Assembly: GCF_001761485.1 (NCBI RefSeq)
Contig: NC_090773.1
Span: forward strand, 1,054,001 to 1,118,000
Direction of reading: 5' to 3'
DNA from: Yarrowia lipolytica
Lineage: Eukaryota; Ascomycota; Dipodascomycetes; Dipodascales
DNA: 64,000 nt
The notes beneath the pieces are model-generated. The model worked only from the letters and a program-made list of their open reading frames with translations. It did not search any database and was not told the DNA's origin. Positions 1 to 11,833 of this stretch are shown here, one piece after another. Positions within the stretch are counted from its first letter, which is position 1. Each line of letters opens with the position of its first letter. A program made the translations under genes and the position numbers.

Positions 1-2538
1 ATGCGCTTAAGCGAGTCCAAGTGGCTAATATTTGTACATGCGGGCCCACCGCACACCGGTCCGCGTCTCGACTTGGCGAGCCATCTCCCGGTTGCTACAC
101 CAGCCGCCATTTCGGACCGCTATCAAATCGCGTGCCCACATGAACACTCTTTCCCTCCAAGGTGAAAATTTTTCTACCAATACGAAACGCAAACGCAAAT
201 ATGAGACATGCAGACAAAGTGATTTTAACCTGGGAATAAGTGTCGGGGAGTGGTAGTATAATACACCAAGAGGCAATGGGCTTACTACGCGATTGTTGCA
301 ATTAGAGGGAACCACGCACGTTGGAGACCCAACAGAAGAGCACCTTTATGCGCAATGCCCCACAGCCAGACGTAAGGCCTTGTCATGGCACCTGTCCCCC
401 CTTGTTGCTTGTTTGGTAGGTACATAACATGTCGTGTACCTTAGACTGGTTGATAAACTCACATGGGTTATGGGAATGCATTAATTGGACCGACTTGGAG
501 ATACATGCCGGAGTATGGACAGGCTGATATGGATGGACGGGGCCTGAAATGGACTGGTTTGACGCGTTGCTAAACTTCGGAACCCCCTATATATTCCAAA
601 TACCAAAAGAACGCGACCCAGGTCCCACTTTTACCTCAGCAATATCCCTCAGCAGAGTGTACACCGTTTAGTTGTATCGCCAATAGTGTTAGGCTCTGGA
701 TGTTAAACATGCAACTTGGCCTTTAGCTCCACCAATGAGTTTCCACCACGTCGGTAACATCACGTGGAAAGGAAAGGATTCGCGTTTACCGGGGTCAAGG
801 AATATACGGACTTAGGGAGACCGAACGGTGGGTCAGCCTGTTCCCGTGTGCTCGTCGACTCTGCGTGTTTTCGTCTGTCTGAACAGCACCATATACAAAC
901 CTCAAACCTCCAACCCTTGTACAGCAGCTACGGTATATGCTATCGCAGCCACCGTACAAGTGGTTTGAAACCGCACCGCTTTTCTTGGCCTTGTACTCGT
1001 CCACCTCAATCGCGCGCAATGAGTATAATGCGAGCCGTTGGCAGCCCTAAAAGACCAACTATTCACACCTTGATCCGAATTTTCCCGAGATGCGGAGATA
1101 ACAAGAGTCAAAAGTCAAGATAGCTAAAAGCTAGTTTCGAACCCAAGGTTGGGGAAGAAAACTGTCGACGGCGAATGGATCCAACCGGTATTTAGCGAAC
1201 TTCTCCATCGTTTTCGAATATTCATCTCTCAATAAGCGAGCGGACAAAGACGCAGACATTGCAGCAACAAAAAGATGGCCATCATCAACATGCAGCTTTG
1301 CATGTGTGTCGAGGGCAAGGGCACAGGGCGCGCGGCTTTGTTGGTGTGTACAACTGCGGGCTGTGGTGCTGTATATATGCTGAACATCCATAAGTGAACG
1401 GAACGAGCGTGAATGTGCCTGTATGTAGGATGTAGGGGGATTGCGTTACCCGGAAGTCCTCAGAGTCAAAAGGCTCGCTCTCACAGATTATGAGATACGG
1501 CTCGACCACAGTTTTTTCGCGGTGGAACTCCACTTGTATACGTCGCGTGGGCTGATGACGTAGCTCGATGAGGTGTTTCAAGCGACACGGTGGCCCCCAA
1601 AGTCAAAGGCCGGGTAACTCCAAGACGGAAGGCCTAGTTTGGTTTTCGGTTTCATTCTGGGAAACACTCAAGTTTCATTCTGCAAAGGTTAGCTACGAGT
1701 ACGATAGTGGCCGGTACATACGGGGGTGGGTGATGATCCAAACACACAGCCCACACCAAGTAATAAGCCGCGTAGTCTAACAAGGTTACTCTTCAATTAG
1801 TTGACATACTAGTCGTATTTAGAGAGCAAAAAATGCGACCCGAAGTGCACTCGTACTTGTAGTTCTCGTACTGAGTATGGCATGATACAGCCATGTGTCA
1901 CTCGAGATTTGAGAGCAACAAACTGGTTTGATCATGTGGGATCCATCACGTGCGCCGGTTGTCATCTTCAATTTGCTTACAGCTACTAGTAGCAGCCCCC
2001 GGCTCCTCCGACCACCTCATTCTTTGCTATCTTGTTGTGTTTCCTGGCTGGACCAACAGCCTATTAAAAGCGCATAATCGCCCTCGTTATCTCCCAGCTG
2101 GGGTAAACTCAGCCCCAGCCTGCATAATACACAAGTACGATAGATAACGTGCTACTTGGGAGCTGCACACATGACCCGAGCAGTCTCTGGTGGGGCAAAC
2201 GAGGAGTACTTGTAGACATGGTGGGGCAGGTGGTAGAGTCGCCGAAAGGGATTAAAATATATATAATAGGAGCGTGGAAAATTGGGCGCAATTTGAGACT
2301 CCCTGTATCACCGCGGGATTGGAAAACCCCTCAAAAACAGTGGCAGGGTCTCTCTCTCGTTGCCCCCTTTTGGAGTCTTATCTTAAACTCTACATCAAGA
2401 GTGCATTATCACCCGCCGGATAACGTAGGAACAGCTTGAGGCGTGAAATGGGTGCTCCCCGCCCAAACCGTTAATCCAAAAACACATATAAGCACGTCAC
2501 TCTTCCCTTACTGTCCCACACCCATCAACACGTTAACA
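1..2538. other. Gene-free left flank and URC1 promoter
   Basis: No convincing gene was found. Open frames of 60 to 120 codons occur on both strands and overlap each other, lack Yarrowia-type codon use and match no family I know. A TATA-like run (taaaatatatataata) lies near 2253-2268, about 270 bases before the URC1 start. One TACTTGTA motif lies at 2208-2215, and CACGTG occurs near 759 and 1949. The rest looks like ordinary intergenic DNA. Confidence 0.6.
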
Positions 2539-4017
2539 ATGTCAGTACAGTCAGTAATGGACGTCCTCAGGGACATTCAGGCCAACCCCACAGACGCAAA
2601 GGCCATGGAGCAGCTCGTCAAACAGGTGTCTGCTCTCGAGGCGGCCTCAAAGACCCCTGCCCAGACTACAAAGACCCTCACCCCACCCATGTTGCCAGCA
2701 GACGACGAGGACACAGAAATGGAGACAGACAAGCCCTTTGTCACGCCTCTGTCGCCCCCCAAATACGAGGGACGAGTCATTCTCACCACCTACCCCGGAC
2801 AGAGTGGCGTCAAGCCCATTCCTCTAAGATGGGGCGCAGAGGACCCCAAGGTGCGAGGTCCCATTGTTGTGGCCCGTGATCAATCGTCGTTCAAGCAGCG
2901 AAATGCCATCGGAGCCCACCACGGATCGTATGGTATCTACCACGCACTGGCTGTTGCCACCAACGACCTGCCCGTTACACACAGAGCAGACTATACCAAC
3001 GCCTATCCTCTGCACACCTTTGGACCCCACCCCCAATGGTCCGACCCCAAGAAGATTGTGGCTATGGACCCTTATGGTCATCTAGCTCCCTGGCTCTTTC
3101 ATGAGACGATCGCGGAAGGAGTTGTAGTCAAGCCCACCATCGCTGTTACTCGTGCGCAGATGCAACTAGCCGAAATCAGAGACGAGGTCAGAGACGGAAC
3201 CATGGAGGTTGATGGCGAAATTGTGCTCAATAAGAGCGGAGATCTCGCGGTCACCAAGGTGGCCGTGGAGCCCGTGTGGTATCTGCCCGGAGTCGCCGAG
3301 CGATTCGGAATCACGGAGGGGGAGCTTCGACGTGCCCTGTTCGAGGACACTGGAGGAATGTACCCCGAGCTGGTTACCCGACCAGACATCAAGGTCTTCC
3401 TACCTCCCATCGGAGGCCTGACGGTGTACATTTTCGGCGACCCAGACCGAGTTTCGGACCCCTCCAAGAAGTTGGCTCTCCGAGTCCATGATGAGTGTAA
3501 CGGATCCGACGTGTTTGGCTCCGATATCTGCACTTGCCGACCCTACTTGACCTTTGGTATTTCCGAAGCAGTCAAGGAGGCCCAGAAGGGTGGCTCGGGA
3601 GTGGTCATCTACTTCCGAAAGGAGGGACGAGCTCTGGGCGAGGTGACGAAGTACCTAGTGTATAATGCGCGAAAGCGAGGAGGCGACTCAGCTGCCACGT
3701 ACTTTAAGCGAACGGAGAACATTGCCGGAGTTAAGGATATGCGATTCCAGGCACTGATGCCCGACATTTTGCATTTCCTGGGTATCCAGAAGATTGACCG
3801 AATGCTGTCCATGTCCAACATGAAGCACGACGCCATTGTGGAGCAGGGTATCCCCATCCACGAGCGTGTGCCCATTCCCGACGAGATGATTCCTCCGGAC
3901 TCTCGAGTCGAGATCGATGCCAAGATTGCGGCTGGCTATTTCACCACCGGCGCCGTCATGTCTGAGGAGGAGCTCAGTGGCGTCAAGGGTCGAACCTGGG
4001 ACGATGTTGTGCATTAA
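2539..4017 (+). CDS. URC1: Uracil catabolism protein Urc1 (GTP cyclohydrolase II-like)
   Basis: A 492-residue protein of the GTP cyclohydrolase II superfamily, closest to the fungal Urc1 group, which takes part in the URC route of uracil breakdown known from Lachancea kluyveri. The cyclohydrolase half is C-terminal. A zinc-type C-x10-C-x-C cluster is visible at C320, C331 and C333, followed by the family signature YFRKEGRALGEVTKY at 358-372, where ordinary GTP cyclohydrolase II has YLRQEGRGIG. The first 250 residues are the extra N-terminal region typical of Urc1 and absent from riboflavin RIB1 enzymes, which makes RIB1 unlikely. The start chosen is the first ATG of the frame, in a good yeast context (aacaATG); the open frame continues upstream without an ATG. 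The exact reaction in the URC pathway is not settled. Likely cytosolic. Confidence 0.85.
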   Translation: MSVQSVMDVLRDIQANPTDAKAMEQLVKQVSALEAASKTPAQTTKTLTPPMLPADDEDTEMETDKPFVTPLSPPKYEGRVILTTYPGQSGVKPIPLRWGAEDPKVRGPIVVARDQSSFKQRNAIGAHHGSYGIYHALAVATNDLPVTHRADYTNAYPLHTFGPHPQWSDPKKIVAMDPYGHLAPWLFHETIAEGVVVKPTIAVTRAQMQLAEIRDEVRDGTMEVDGEIVLNKSGDLAVTKVAVEPVWYLPGVAERFGITEGELRRALFEDTGGMYPELVTRPDIKVFLPPIGGLTVYIFGDPDRVSDPSKKLALRVHDECNGSDVFGSDICTCRPYLTFGISEAVKEAQKGGSGVVIYFRKEGRALGEVTKYLVYNARKRGGDSAATYFKRTENIAGVKDMRFQALMPDILHFLGIQKIDRMLSMSNMKHDAIVEQGIPIHERVPIPDEMIPPDSRVEIDAKIAAGYFTTGAVMSEEELSGVKGRTWDDVVH

Positions 4018-5587
4018 GGGGTTAGATAGTAGCATGTATAACAGATATAATTATAGCAGATAAAAAAAAAGTAGTGGAGATGTGGTCACTGGGAGGTAAT
4101 GAGTGCCCCTCAAGGTAATGGTATGATGAATTGTACGGTATGTATGGCGTAAAAGTACAGCTGTAGAGTATGTGAGGTGCGGGCGTTTATTTACTGGTAC
4201 TTGTATGTCTGCCGGTTAAGAGCTGTTATGCAAGACATGAGGAGCGCTTTACCCAGATATAGAAAGAGATTGCCCTGTAATACTTGTATATACCGGTAAT
4301 TAGGTGGCAATTGACACGCGCATTTCCATATCTTCGCCCAATTGAGTGCTTATATCGTTATCACAGTGCACAGGCTCCAAGTGTTTACTCACGATGTTTA
4401 CGGTGAGGGAAGCACGTACATACTGTATAGGATGCGACCATACAGGAAACTTCTTCTTACCATATCGACGTTTCGGAATGTGTCTGACATGGACAAGTGG
4501 AGGGCACTGGGCGCTTTTTGGTCCAACCGTTGGAAAGTACAAGACGGGGTTTGGTGCTACTGTACGTGTACTTGATAGATAGTTGCGCTACGGCACGATA
4601 CAATGTACGAGTATGTGCAGAGTGCAGTTGATATCGCCACGTACTGCATGTGGGTTGCTGTACACTGCGGGGCACGGCCTGACAACCCCGTTTCTGCTCG
4701 TACTCGTACCGGAACATGGACCAAATATAGCTCTGAGAGATTATGTGGGTTGCGGCAGGCAATTTCACCGGAGTTAAGCATCGCCGAGATACGAATAAGG
4801 TGTAAAGGGGCGGCATTTTGGGACGAGCACTTTGGGACGTCCACGAGGTAAACAGACACAAGCCACCCGCGATAACCTTGAGTTTGGGCTATTCAGACAG
4901 AGCTGTGCCCAGAGAGGCGGGGAATGAGCTCTTTCCAGATGTTTGCGCAGCGTTCTCTCTCAACTTATCTCCGTCGCTTGCTTTCCATAACGCGCGAATC
5001 ACATGTCAAGGGCCAGGGTTTTACCCGATCCCAAACATTGACCAACCTTGTTTGGTAGATGGGGGGGAAGCGAACCGGCAATATTCCACAATGTGCTGGC
5101 ATTTACTTGTGCTGGCAAAAGAGGCACAAAGAATACTTGTAGTCGGAGCCACTCACTGTCCCACAAATAGCTCCCCGCTGTCAATCTCTCCTGCACCGCC
5201 TGCTCACATGGATGCTAAGCCGCACTAGGTCGCATATATGGCTCTGCACTAAAAATTAGGGGTCAACCACAGTGCGGTATTTTTAGATTCGCACCAAGCA
5301 GCGAGTAAGCAAAAATACGCCTACCGGGGTCCGATATTATTCAGGAGGTGCCATTAGAGGAGGGCAGATGAGAGTCGGATATCGGAGATATTACCGAGGC
5401 TATAATTACCCCATCCACGCCTTTCACCCCTCCCACTCTCTCCCTCACCGCACACCAACCCACCACTTTCAAAATATACCGCAACATTGACATAATCTCC
5501 GGTACAGTGGTTAGCACCGAGAGGACCCCAAAAAGCTTGGGGGAGATAGAGGTAGGCTTTTTTTTGTCAGTCAAATCGTATATGCCA

Positions 5588-5622
<35 letters not shown>

Positions 5623-6037
5623 CGTACATAACAGTATATTGGAAGGGAGTGTGCTTGGCAAAGACAGGAGAAGACGGTGCTGTTAGAGGGCAATCCAGAC
5701 GGGCTAGAGCTCTGTAACTTTCGGATCGATTTCAATTCCTCTAGAATACCAAATACCAGTGGTTAAGCGGCTCATTTACCAGTCCTAATACCCCCTCCAC
5801 CAGCCACCTTCCCCTATTCCTCGGCAGTGCTTTTTTACCTTTGAGATGTGGCCTTGTCTCCGTTACTTCCCAACCGTGAGTGCTGTGTGGTGTGCTGGAC
5901 AGTGCGACATAACTAACCCTAACCCAGACGAGCCAGCGCACCCCAATTTTGTGTTTGCCAACTCCTACTTTTCTCCTCTCCTCCATCGGTATTTCATCGA
6001 CAAATCTCTTTGCTACCAACAACCACACAAATTAAAA
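4018..6037. other. URC1 3' region and ACT1 promoter, no gene
   Basis: About 2 kb without a supported gene. It holds an A-run after URC1 (near 4063), several TACTTGTA-like motifs (near 4200, 4280 and 5140), a (CA)14 dinucleotide tract and, close to ACT1, the telomere-like run ctaaccctaaccc at 5913-5925. The short frames present overlap one another on both strands and have no recognisable product. The last 200 bases before ACT1 are pyrimidine-rich, as expected for a strong yeast promoter and leader. Confidence 0.6.
5591..5618. repeat. (CA)14 microsatellite
   Basis: An uninterrupted CA dinucleotide tract about 420 bases before the ACT1 start codon. It is likely length-variable between strains. 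No function can be read from it. Confidence 0.9.
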
Positions 6038-7544
6038 ATGGAAGGTGAGTACTACCAATGCCATCGATGGCACAGCGGGCTTTGCCATCATCGATTGTCT
6101 GGATTGATGGCGAGTCGGTCCCTGGATTGGACACAAAACCACAAATGGCGCTTTCTCCCCAGCGACAAGTCATCACCACCAACATGGCGACCAAAGCCAC
6201 GGGCCAGCAAGCGAATCAATCCATCATCGAACGGATGGAGCTGCGAGAGCGCTTGCGAGCCCAGAGCGTCCGTCTTGCCGTTGGGCACCTTCGCGCTTTG
6301 CGATGACGTGTCACCACACTGATAATGTCGCATGCTGCCGCGCATGACCCAACCAGCCCCCGGAAAAGCGCAATCCATCAGCAATCAATCAATCCATCAA
6401 ATAACCACACCATACTAACCTAGACGAAACTGTTGCCCTCGTTATCGATAACGGATCCGGTATGTGCAAGGCCGGTTTCGCCGGTGATGACGCTCCCCGA
6501 GCTGTTTTCCCCTCCATCGTCGGTCGACCCCGACATCAGGGTGTCATGGTCGGCATGGGCCAGAAGGACTCCTATGTTGGTGATGAGGCCCAGTCCAAGC
6601 GAGGTATCCTGACCCTCCGATACCCCATCGAGCACGGTATTGTTACCAACTGGGATGACATGGAGAAGATCTGGCACCACACCTTCTACAACGAGCTCCG
6701 AGTTGCTCCTGAGGAGCACCCCGTCCTGCTCACCGAGGCCCCCATCAACCCCAAGTCCAACCGAGAGAAGATGACCCAGATCTTCTTCGAGACTTTCAAC
6801 GCTCCCGCTTTCTACGTCTCTATCCAGGCCGTCCTCTCCCTGTACGCCTCTGGTCGAGTCACCGGTATCGTTCTTGACTCTGGTGATGGTGTCACCCACG
6901 TTGTGCCCATCTACTCTGGTTTCTCTCTCCCCCACGCCATCATGCGACTCGATATGGCTGGCCGAGATCTTACCGACTACCTCATGAAGATTCTCTCCGA
7001 GCGAGGTTACTCTTTCACCAACTCCGCCGAGCGAGAAATCGTCCGAGACATCAAGGAGAAGCTCTGTTACGTTGCTCTCGACTTTGAGCAGGAGCTCCAG
7101 ACTGCCTCCCAGTCCTCTTCTCTCGAGAAGTCCTACGAGCTTCCCGATGGCCGAGTCATCACCATCGGTAACGAGCGATTCCGAGCTCCCGAGGCCCTCT
7201 TCCACCCCTCCATGCTGGGTCTTGAGGCTGCTGGTATCCACGAGACTACTTTCAACTCTATCATGAAGTGTGATGTTGATGTCCGAAAGGATCTCTACGG
7301 AAACATTGTCATGTCCGGAGGTACCACCATGTACCCCGGTATTGCCGAGCGAATGCACAAGGAGATCTCCGCTCTTGCCCCCACCTCCATCAAGGTCAAG
7401 ATCACCGCTCCCCTCGAGCGAAAGTACTCCGTCTGGATTGGTGGTTCCATTCTTGCTTCTCTTGGTACTTTCCAGCAGATGTGGATCTCCAAGCAGGAGT
7501 ACGACGAGGCCGGACCCACCATTGTCCACCGAAAGTGTTACTAA
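6038..7544 (+). CDS. ACT1: Actin, two exons
   Basis: Actin, the ATP-binding filament protein of the cytoskeleton. Exon 1 is only seven bases (6038-6044, ATG GAA G). Exon 2 is 6424-7544. Splicing restores codon 3 as GAC and gives a 375-residue protein, the exact standard actin length. The protein begins [16 protein letters not shown], with the phosphate-binding DNGSG loop. It carries the second phosphate loop (DSGDGVTH) and ends in HRKCY, close to the classic actin C-terminus. Codon use is strongly biased, with almost all arginines CGA, which fits very high expression. The intron lies near the start codon, as in Saccharomyces ACT1. A long antisense open frame mirrors this gene and is a by-product of codon bias. 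NUP120 follows on the same strand. Confidence 0.98.
6045..6423 (+). other. ACT1 intron (379 bases)
   Basis: The donor is GTGAGT at 6045-6050. The branch site TACTAAC at 6413-6419 is followed by a single C and the acceptor TAG at 6421-6423. The very short branch-to-acceptor distance is typical of Yarrowia. I looked for snoRNA C/D boxes inside and saw no convincing pair. Confidence 0.97.
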
Positions 7545-8333
7545 GTGTGGTGATTGCTGTTGTGCAAGCCTTTGCTCGTTTTCTGCTGTATGTAATTTAA
7601 AGAACGATTGTATGAATCGAAGTCAAGGTGAGTGTAGTTTGAGAAGTGTAACCCCAGTGTCATAGCTGTGTACTCCATTCATTGAAGGGTGTAGTCGTGT
7701 TTTATTGCATGAGCTCCTATTACTCGTATAAGTAACTGTTTTGTAACACTTCATGAACGGAGATGGTATGAACAGAAGTAATAATATCCTGGAAGTCAGC
7801 TGTGCCCAGAGGTGTGTGTGGGTGTGGCATACTTTGGGACAACAACACTTGGGCAGTATGCTTAGTGACCACGAAGAGAGTGTTACCTTCTGAGGTGCGA
7901 CGTGCAGTAGTTCTATTGTTTTTAAATGCGCAGTCGTCTTTCAGAGGCTGATTCAAGCAGACGCATTCAGTTGTGTTCAGTTGAGGCTGATATCTCAGCA
8001 CCTACAGTTTAGGGAAAGCAGGGTTAAGATGATGACAACTCTGGGTGGTAACCTGGGATATGCGGCGATATAGCAGGTAATGACTTAATAACTGCTCAAT
8101 GATGAGTATATACATCCCTCCTATCTATATATCCATATTTAGTATTTACATATTCATCTTCACCGAGCTACAAGTAGAAGGATGTACATGCTGTATCTTG
8201 CGGTGCCTGTCGCCATGTTTTCGACAAGTTAAGTTCGGAGTATGCATGCAAACAAAAATACAAGTAGTCAAAATATTGGAGTATCAAACAACGTGCTTCG
8301 AAATCTCTTCCATCCGCACAACTACCAAACGAC
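7545..8333. other. ACT1 3' region and NUP120 promoter, no gene
   Basis: A non-coding spacer. It holds the ACT1 terminator region and, just before NUP120, two TACAAGTA motifs (8169-8176 and near 8261). No other structure was seen. Confidence 0.6.
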
Positions 8334-11108
8334 ATGGTGGCGAAAACGTTTCGAGAGGAGCCCGTCGGCGGCACCCATCAACAAGTGGAATACTTGTTTC
8401 CCAACGTGGAGATTGATGGCTCGAAATTGATCACGAAAAAGGTGGTGGACGAAAGAAAGCGAAAACTGGAATCTGACGATGCCGAGGAGGTGTTTCTGCG
8501 ACGCTACGTGTCCAAGGAAGGGCAGATGTTCCAGAGCTCGACCAATGGCGAGTTTTCTGTGCGCTTCTTCGACGAGTCGCACATCATGGAGGTGACTGGA
8601 GTGAATCACGATCGCAAGAGTGTGCGTATCTATTTTCCCGAGGGACTACAGAACCATTGCACGTGTGTGACTGAAAAGGATGGGGTTCTTTACATTGATT
8701 CCATTTCAAACAGCTTTCTGCTGTACAGCGTGAAGCTGCCATTTGCTCTGTTCAATGAGGACAACACCGAGCATTACGACACCTCACGGTTCTTTCAGCA
8801 GCAGGAGGACTACGGCATTCGAAGCCGAAAGCCGCTTCTTCTCAAGTCGCTCAAGGGCCAGTCCAACGAACTTGTGCTATCTTTATGCGACGGAGGACTC
8901 ATGAAATTGGAACGACAAGAGAAGAACGGCCTGTTTCTGACATCGTTATTTTCCGACCCCTCGTATCTCACGAGCCTCAAGGACCGGTTCTTCAGCAAGG
9001 ACAAGATTGCGTCCATGCCGCATCTCAGCATCCACGCTATTATCTCTATGACAAACTTTGAGAACCACCTGTTGACCGTGTCTGTCAACCAGACTCTCAA
9101 AAAGTGGGATCTGAATACTCTCACCGGCACAGAAATCAAGTTTGACAGCGACAAGAGCAAACTCGACACTGAGCCTGTCACTCGAGTGTGTGCGTCGGGC
9201 GAGTTCTTCATCACCTTTTGTGGAGAAACCATCTACTTCTGGGATCAAAACTTCGTCCAGGTCTTCTCGTCCAAGATCCCAGACATTGGACTATGGTCGC
9301 TAAAGGACATGGCGTTCCGTCAAAACGAGGGTCAGTTCGAGGTCTCCACCGTGTGGATGTCTGGTGTGTCCCACGTTGTCAAGAAGGCTACAGTAAACAG
9401 AAATGGAGACATCCAGTGGTCTGAGTGTGGAACACCTCTTCGAATGCTCCCACCACTCACAGTCCACGACTACGAGCGTGCCGTCTCTCTTTACAGCGTG
9501 CCCCTTCTCAAGGCTGCTCTTTCCATCTTCTCTCGACATGGAGGAGGAGGAAACACCATCAGTGAAGCCATCTCGTCACAGCTCAGACTCTACACTAACC
9601 ACAGCGGTCCCGACTACACTGGCTACGCCAAGGACCAGGTTGAGGCTTGGAGCAAGTTTGAAGGTATCTGCCAGGAGCTCAGCAGACAGGCTAGTGCATG
9701 CATCGGAAGCAGTCTTTCTGGTGCCCAGATCTATATTCTAACTGGAACCGGTGTGTCTACCATCCGACCTTCCACTGAACTAGAAAAGCTGTACGATGAG
9801 AGAAACATTGATGGCTCCAACTTGTCCAAGCTCATGTTCACTATTGATCGGTTCACTCAACAGCTGACAAACCGAGCTCGACGAAATATTGTATCGTTCA
9901 TGGAGGAGGACATCCTGGCTCTGCCCCACTACTCTCAGGGCAACCGAATGGCCGACATGATGAACGTGCTCATCAAGGAGGTGCCCAAACTGGCGTACAA
10001 GAAGCTGTTTGACTCGTTCAACGGCGTATACAACCTTCTCGATACCTTTGACGACCTGGCTGCCGTAATGGATACGTCTAGAGGCTCCATTGATACAGCC
10101 TATGTTATGTGTCTTGATGCTTTGGTCTCTCTTTTGCTCATTTACAACCGAGACGGAGATGAAACCGGTCTGGACAAGAACAGAGTCGTTCGCGTGTTTG
10201 TGCGGTTCATGAACCACTTTAGAACATTCACAATTGCCCGAGAGTGTGCATTTCAACAGGGCGAGCGATACGGCACTCTGGACAACTTTTCGGAGACCAG
10301 GTTTTTCGAGGTGCTGGCTCGACTACCTGCTGATCGAGCAGCCAAGCTCACACGGTTCCTCAACACTGACCGACCTTCTCGGTTTGTTAAGGGTCTGATT
10401 CTGCTCCGTATGGGTGAGTCCCGAAAGGCCAAGCGATGTTTCTTTGAGGGAGAGTTCCCCTCCGACGATACACTGAGCCACTTTGGTCTGCCAGCTCGAG
10501 GACAAGACTCATACTACGAGTACACGAGCAAGGTGATTGCGGGTCTTGGATTCAACGAGCTCGCCGTCATTTTTGCATCCAGAGTAACAAACCCAGACAC
10601 AGCCTGTCTCATCAACAAGTTCCGATACGCCTTGGCTGCCCGAAACTACGACGTCGCATACTACACTGCCATTGCTGAGCTCAAGCATAAGGACAATGTG
10701 GCCGAGCTGATCCTGGACATGGCCAAGCATCAGCCCCTGAGGCTGCTCACCTACCCCTTCACATCCTACCATCCTCTGGTGGATGCAATTCTGGCCTCGT
10801 CCAGCTTGCCCAACAAGTACAAACTGTTGTACGCCTGGAGAGTTTCTCGGGAGGACCTCAAGGGAGCTGCCTGTGCTCTGTACGAGCAGCTACTGACAGT
10901 CAAGCAGGGTATTGACCAAGGAATGTCTGAGAAGAAGACGTATGTGGCCGAGCTCTACTCCAGCATTCTCAACGTTCTGGCTCTTCAGGGCAAGGACGAT
11001 GCCTGGTTTGTTTCGAATGGAAAGGTTCACACTCTGCAGGATGTTGAGAACGAACATAGCCAGTGGTTGGCAGGTATGGTTCGGGAGATGAAGTTGGTGT
11101 TGAGGTAG
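8334..11108 (+). CDS. NUP120: Nucleoporin of the Y-complex, Nup120/Nup160 family
   Basis: A 924-residue protein with the layout of Nup120 (vertebrate Nup160), a scaffold of the nuclear pore Y-complex. The N-terminal half (to about residue 450) is rich in short beta strands, as in the family's propeller, and includes the conserved stretch around KSVRIYFPEGL near residue 95. The C-terminal half is helical, with the repeated hydrophobic and charged pattern of an alpha solenoid. Saccharomyces Nup120 is somewhat longer (about 1037 residues). The start is the first ATG of the frame. There is no intron. It lies tail-to-tail with the SIS-domain gene, 725 bases apart. I am confident of the family; the exact one-to-one orthology is an inference. 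Confidence 0.85.
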   Translation: MVAKTFREEPVGGTHQQVEYLFPNVEIDGSKLITKKVVDERKRKLESDDAEEVFLRRYVSKEGQMFQSSTNGEFSVRFFDESHIMEVTGVNHDRKSVRIYFPEGLQNHCTCVTEKDGVLYIDSISNSFLLYSVKLPFALFNEDNTEHYDTSRFFQQQEDYGIRSRKPLLLKSLKGQSNELVLSLCDGGLMKLERQEKNGLFLTSLFSDPSYLTSLKDRFFSKDKIASMPHLSIHAIISMTNFENHLLTVSVNQTLKKWDLNTLTGTEIKFDSDKSKLDTEPVTRVCASGEFFITFCGETIYFWDQNFVQVFSSKIPDIGLWSLKDMAFRQNEGQFEVSTVWMSGVSHVVKKATVNRNGDIQWSECGTPLRMLPPLTVHDYERAVSLYSVPLLKAALSIFSRHGGGGNTISEAISSQLRLYTNHSGPDYTGYAKDQVEAWSKFEGICQELSRQASACIGSSLSGAQIYILTGTGVSTIRPSTELEKLYDERNIDGSNLSKLMFTIDRFTQQLTNRARRNIVSFMEEDILALPHYSQGNRMADMMNVLIKEVPKLAYKKLFDSFNGVYNLLDTFDDLAAVMDTSRGSIDTAYVMCLDALVSLLLIYNRDGDETGLDKNRVVRVFVRFMNHFRTFTIARECAFQQGERYGTLDNFSETRFFEVLARLPADRAAKLTRFLNTDRPSRFVKGLILLRMGESRKAKRCFFEGEFPSDDTLSHFGLPARGQDSYYEYTSKVIAGLGFNELAVIFASRVTNPDTACLINKFRYALAARNYDVAYYTAIAELKHKDNVAELILDMAKHQPLRLLTYPFTSYHPLVDAILASSSLPNKYKLLYAWRVSREDLKGAACALYEQLLTVKQGIDQGMSEKKTYVAELYSSILNVLALQGKDDAWFVSNGKVHTLQDVENEHSQWLAGMVREMKLVLR

Positions 11109-11833
11109 AAGGAAGAGTGAGAGTAAGAGTTGCGTAGTGACTCTGAGCGGACCTACAGATAATGCCAGAGGTTTGATAATCATGACATATATCTTTGGCA
11201 TTAATAAATGATATATATTGTATAACAGGAATGTTGTGTATTTGTACCGGTACTTGACGACTACTTGTGTCTGTAGTCGAGACATGGCACTATAGCAGAG
11301 ATTATGATCGTCTTTCCTCAACTCTCAACTTTCGTAAACTTGAATAATATTCAATTTAAGGATATGGACATGTTCCAAAACACCAGTCGAGAGGAGTTGA
11401 TCGATAGCAACAATGTACAACCATACTGGGAAATATTTTACGCCATATAACTACGGATGATCGCATATTTGATATGTAACTTGGTCACATGAATACACGT
11501 AGTCGTTAATAACAAGTATGGACATTTGTGGCAGGTCATCAGCTACCATTACTCAACCTCCAAGCTCTACTCAGTCTATGGTGTAGTATACAAACGTTAA
11601 TCATTATCTATGGGTTAGTGGAGTGTGCGCTGGCGCTGGACTGAGTCCTCTATGGTCTATGAACTGGAGCTATAAGTTCATGCTGAGTCTGTAGTGTCTT
11701 GTTAGGACAAGTCAGGTTGTTCACACCGCACTGTAGTTGGGGTGTGAGGTGAGACCACACTGTAGCCTATCAGTGTGGGTTGAGAGTGTCACGAAATAAG
11801 ATGTCATTAGTTTTGAAATCGGTGATCTCTTCA
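11109..11833. other. Convergent 3' spacer, NUP120 / SIS gene
   Basis: An AT-rich region between two converging genes. It contains TACTTGT-type motifs near 11250 to 11265 and no supported coding region. Confidence 0.6.

Noticed and set aside
4740-4800. 5S rRNA-like words (gagttaagcatcg)
   Set aside because: Only a short match. The flanking helices and ends of 5S rRNA are absent.
6420-7529. 369-codon open frame antisense to ACT1
   Set aside because: It is an exact mirror of a highly biased coding region. Its product is low-complexity (S, G, L, V, D) with no family match, as expected when CGA, GAG and CTC codons are read backward.
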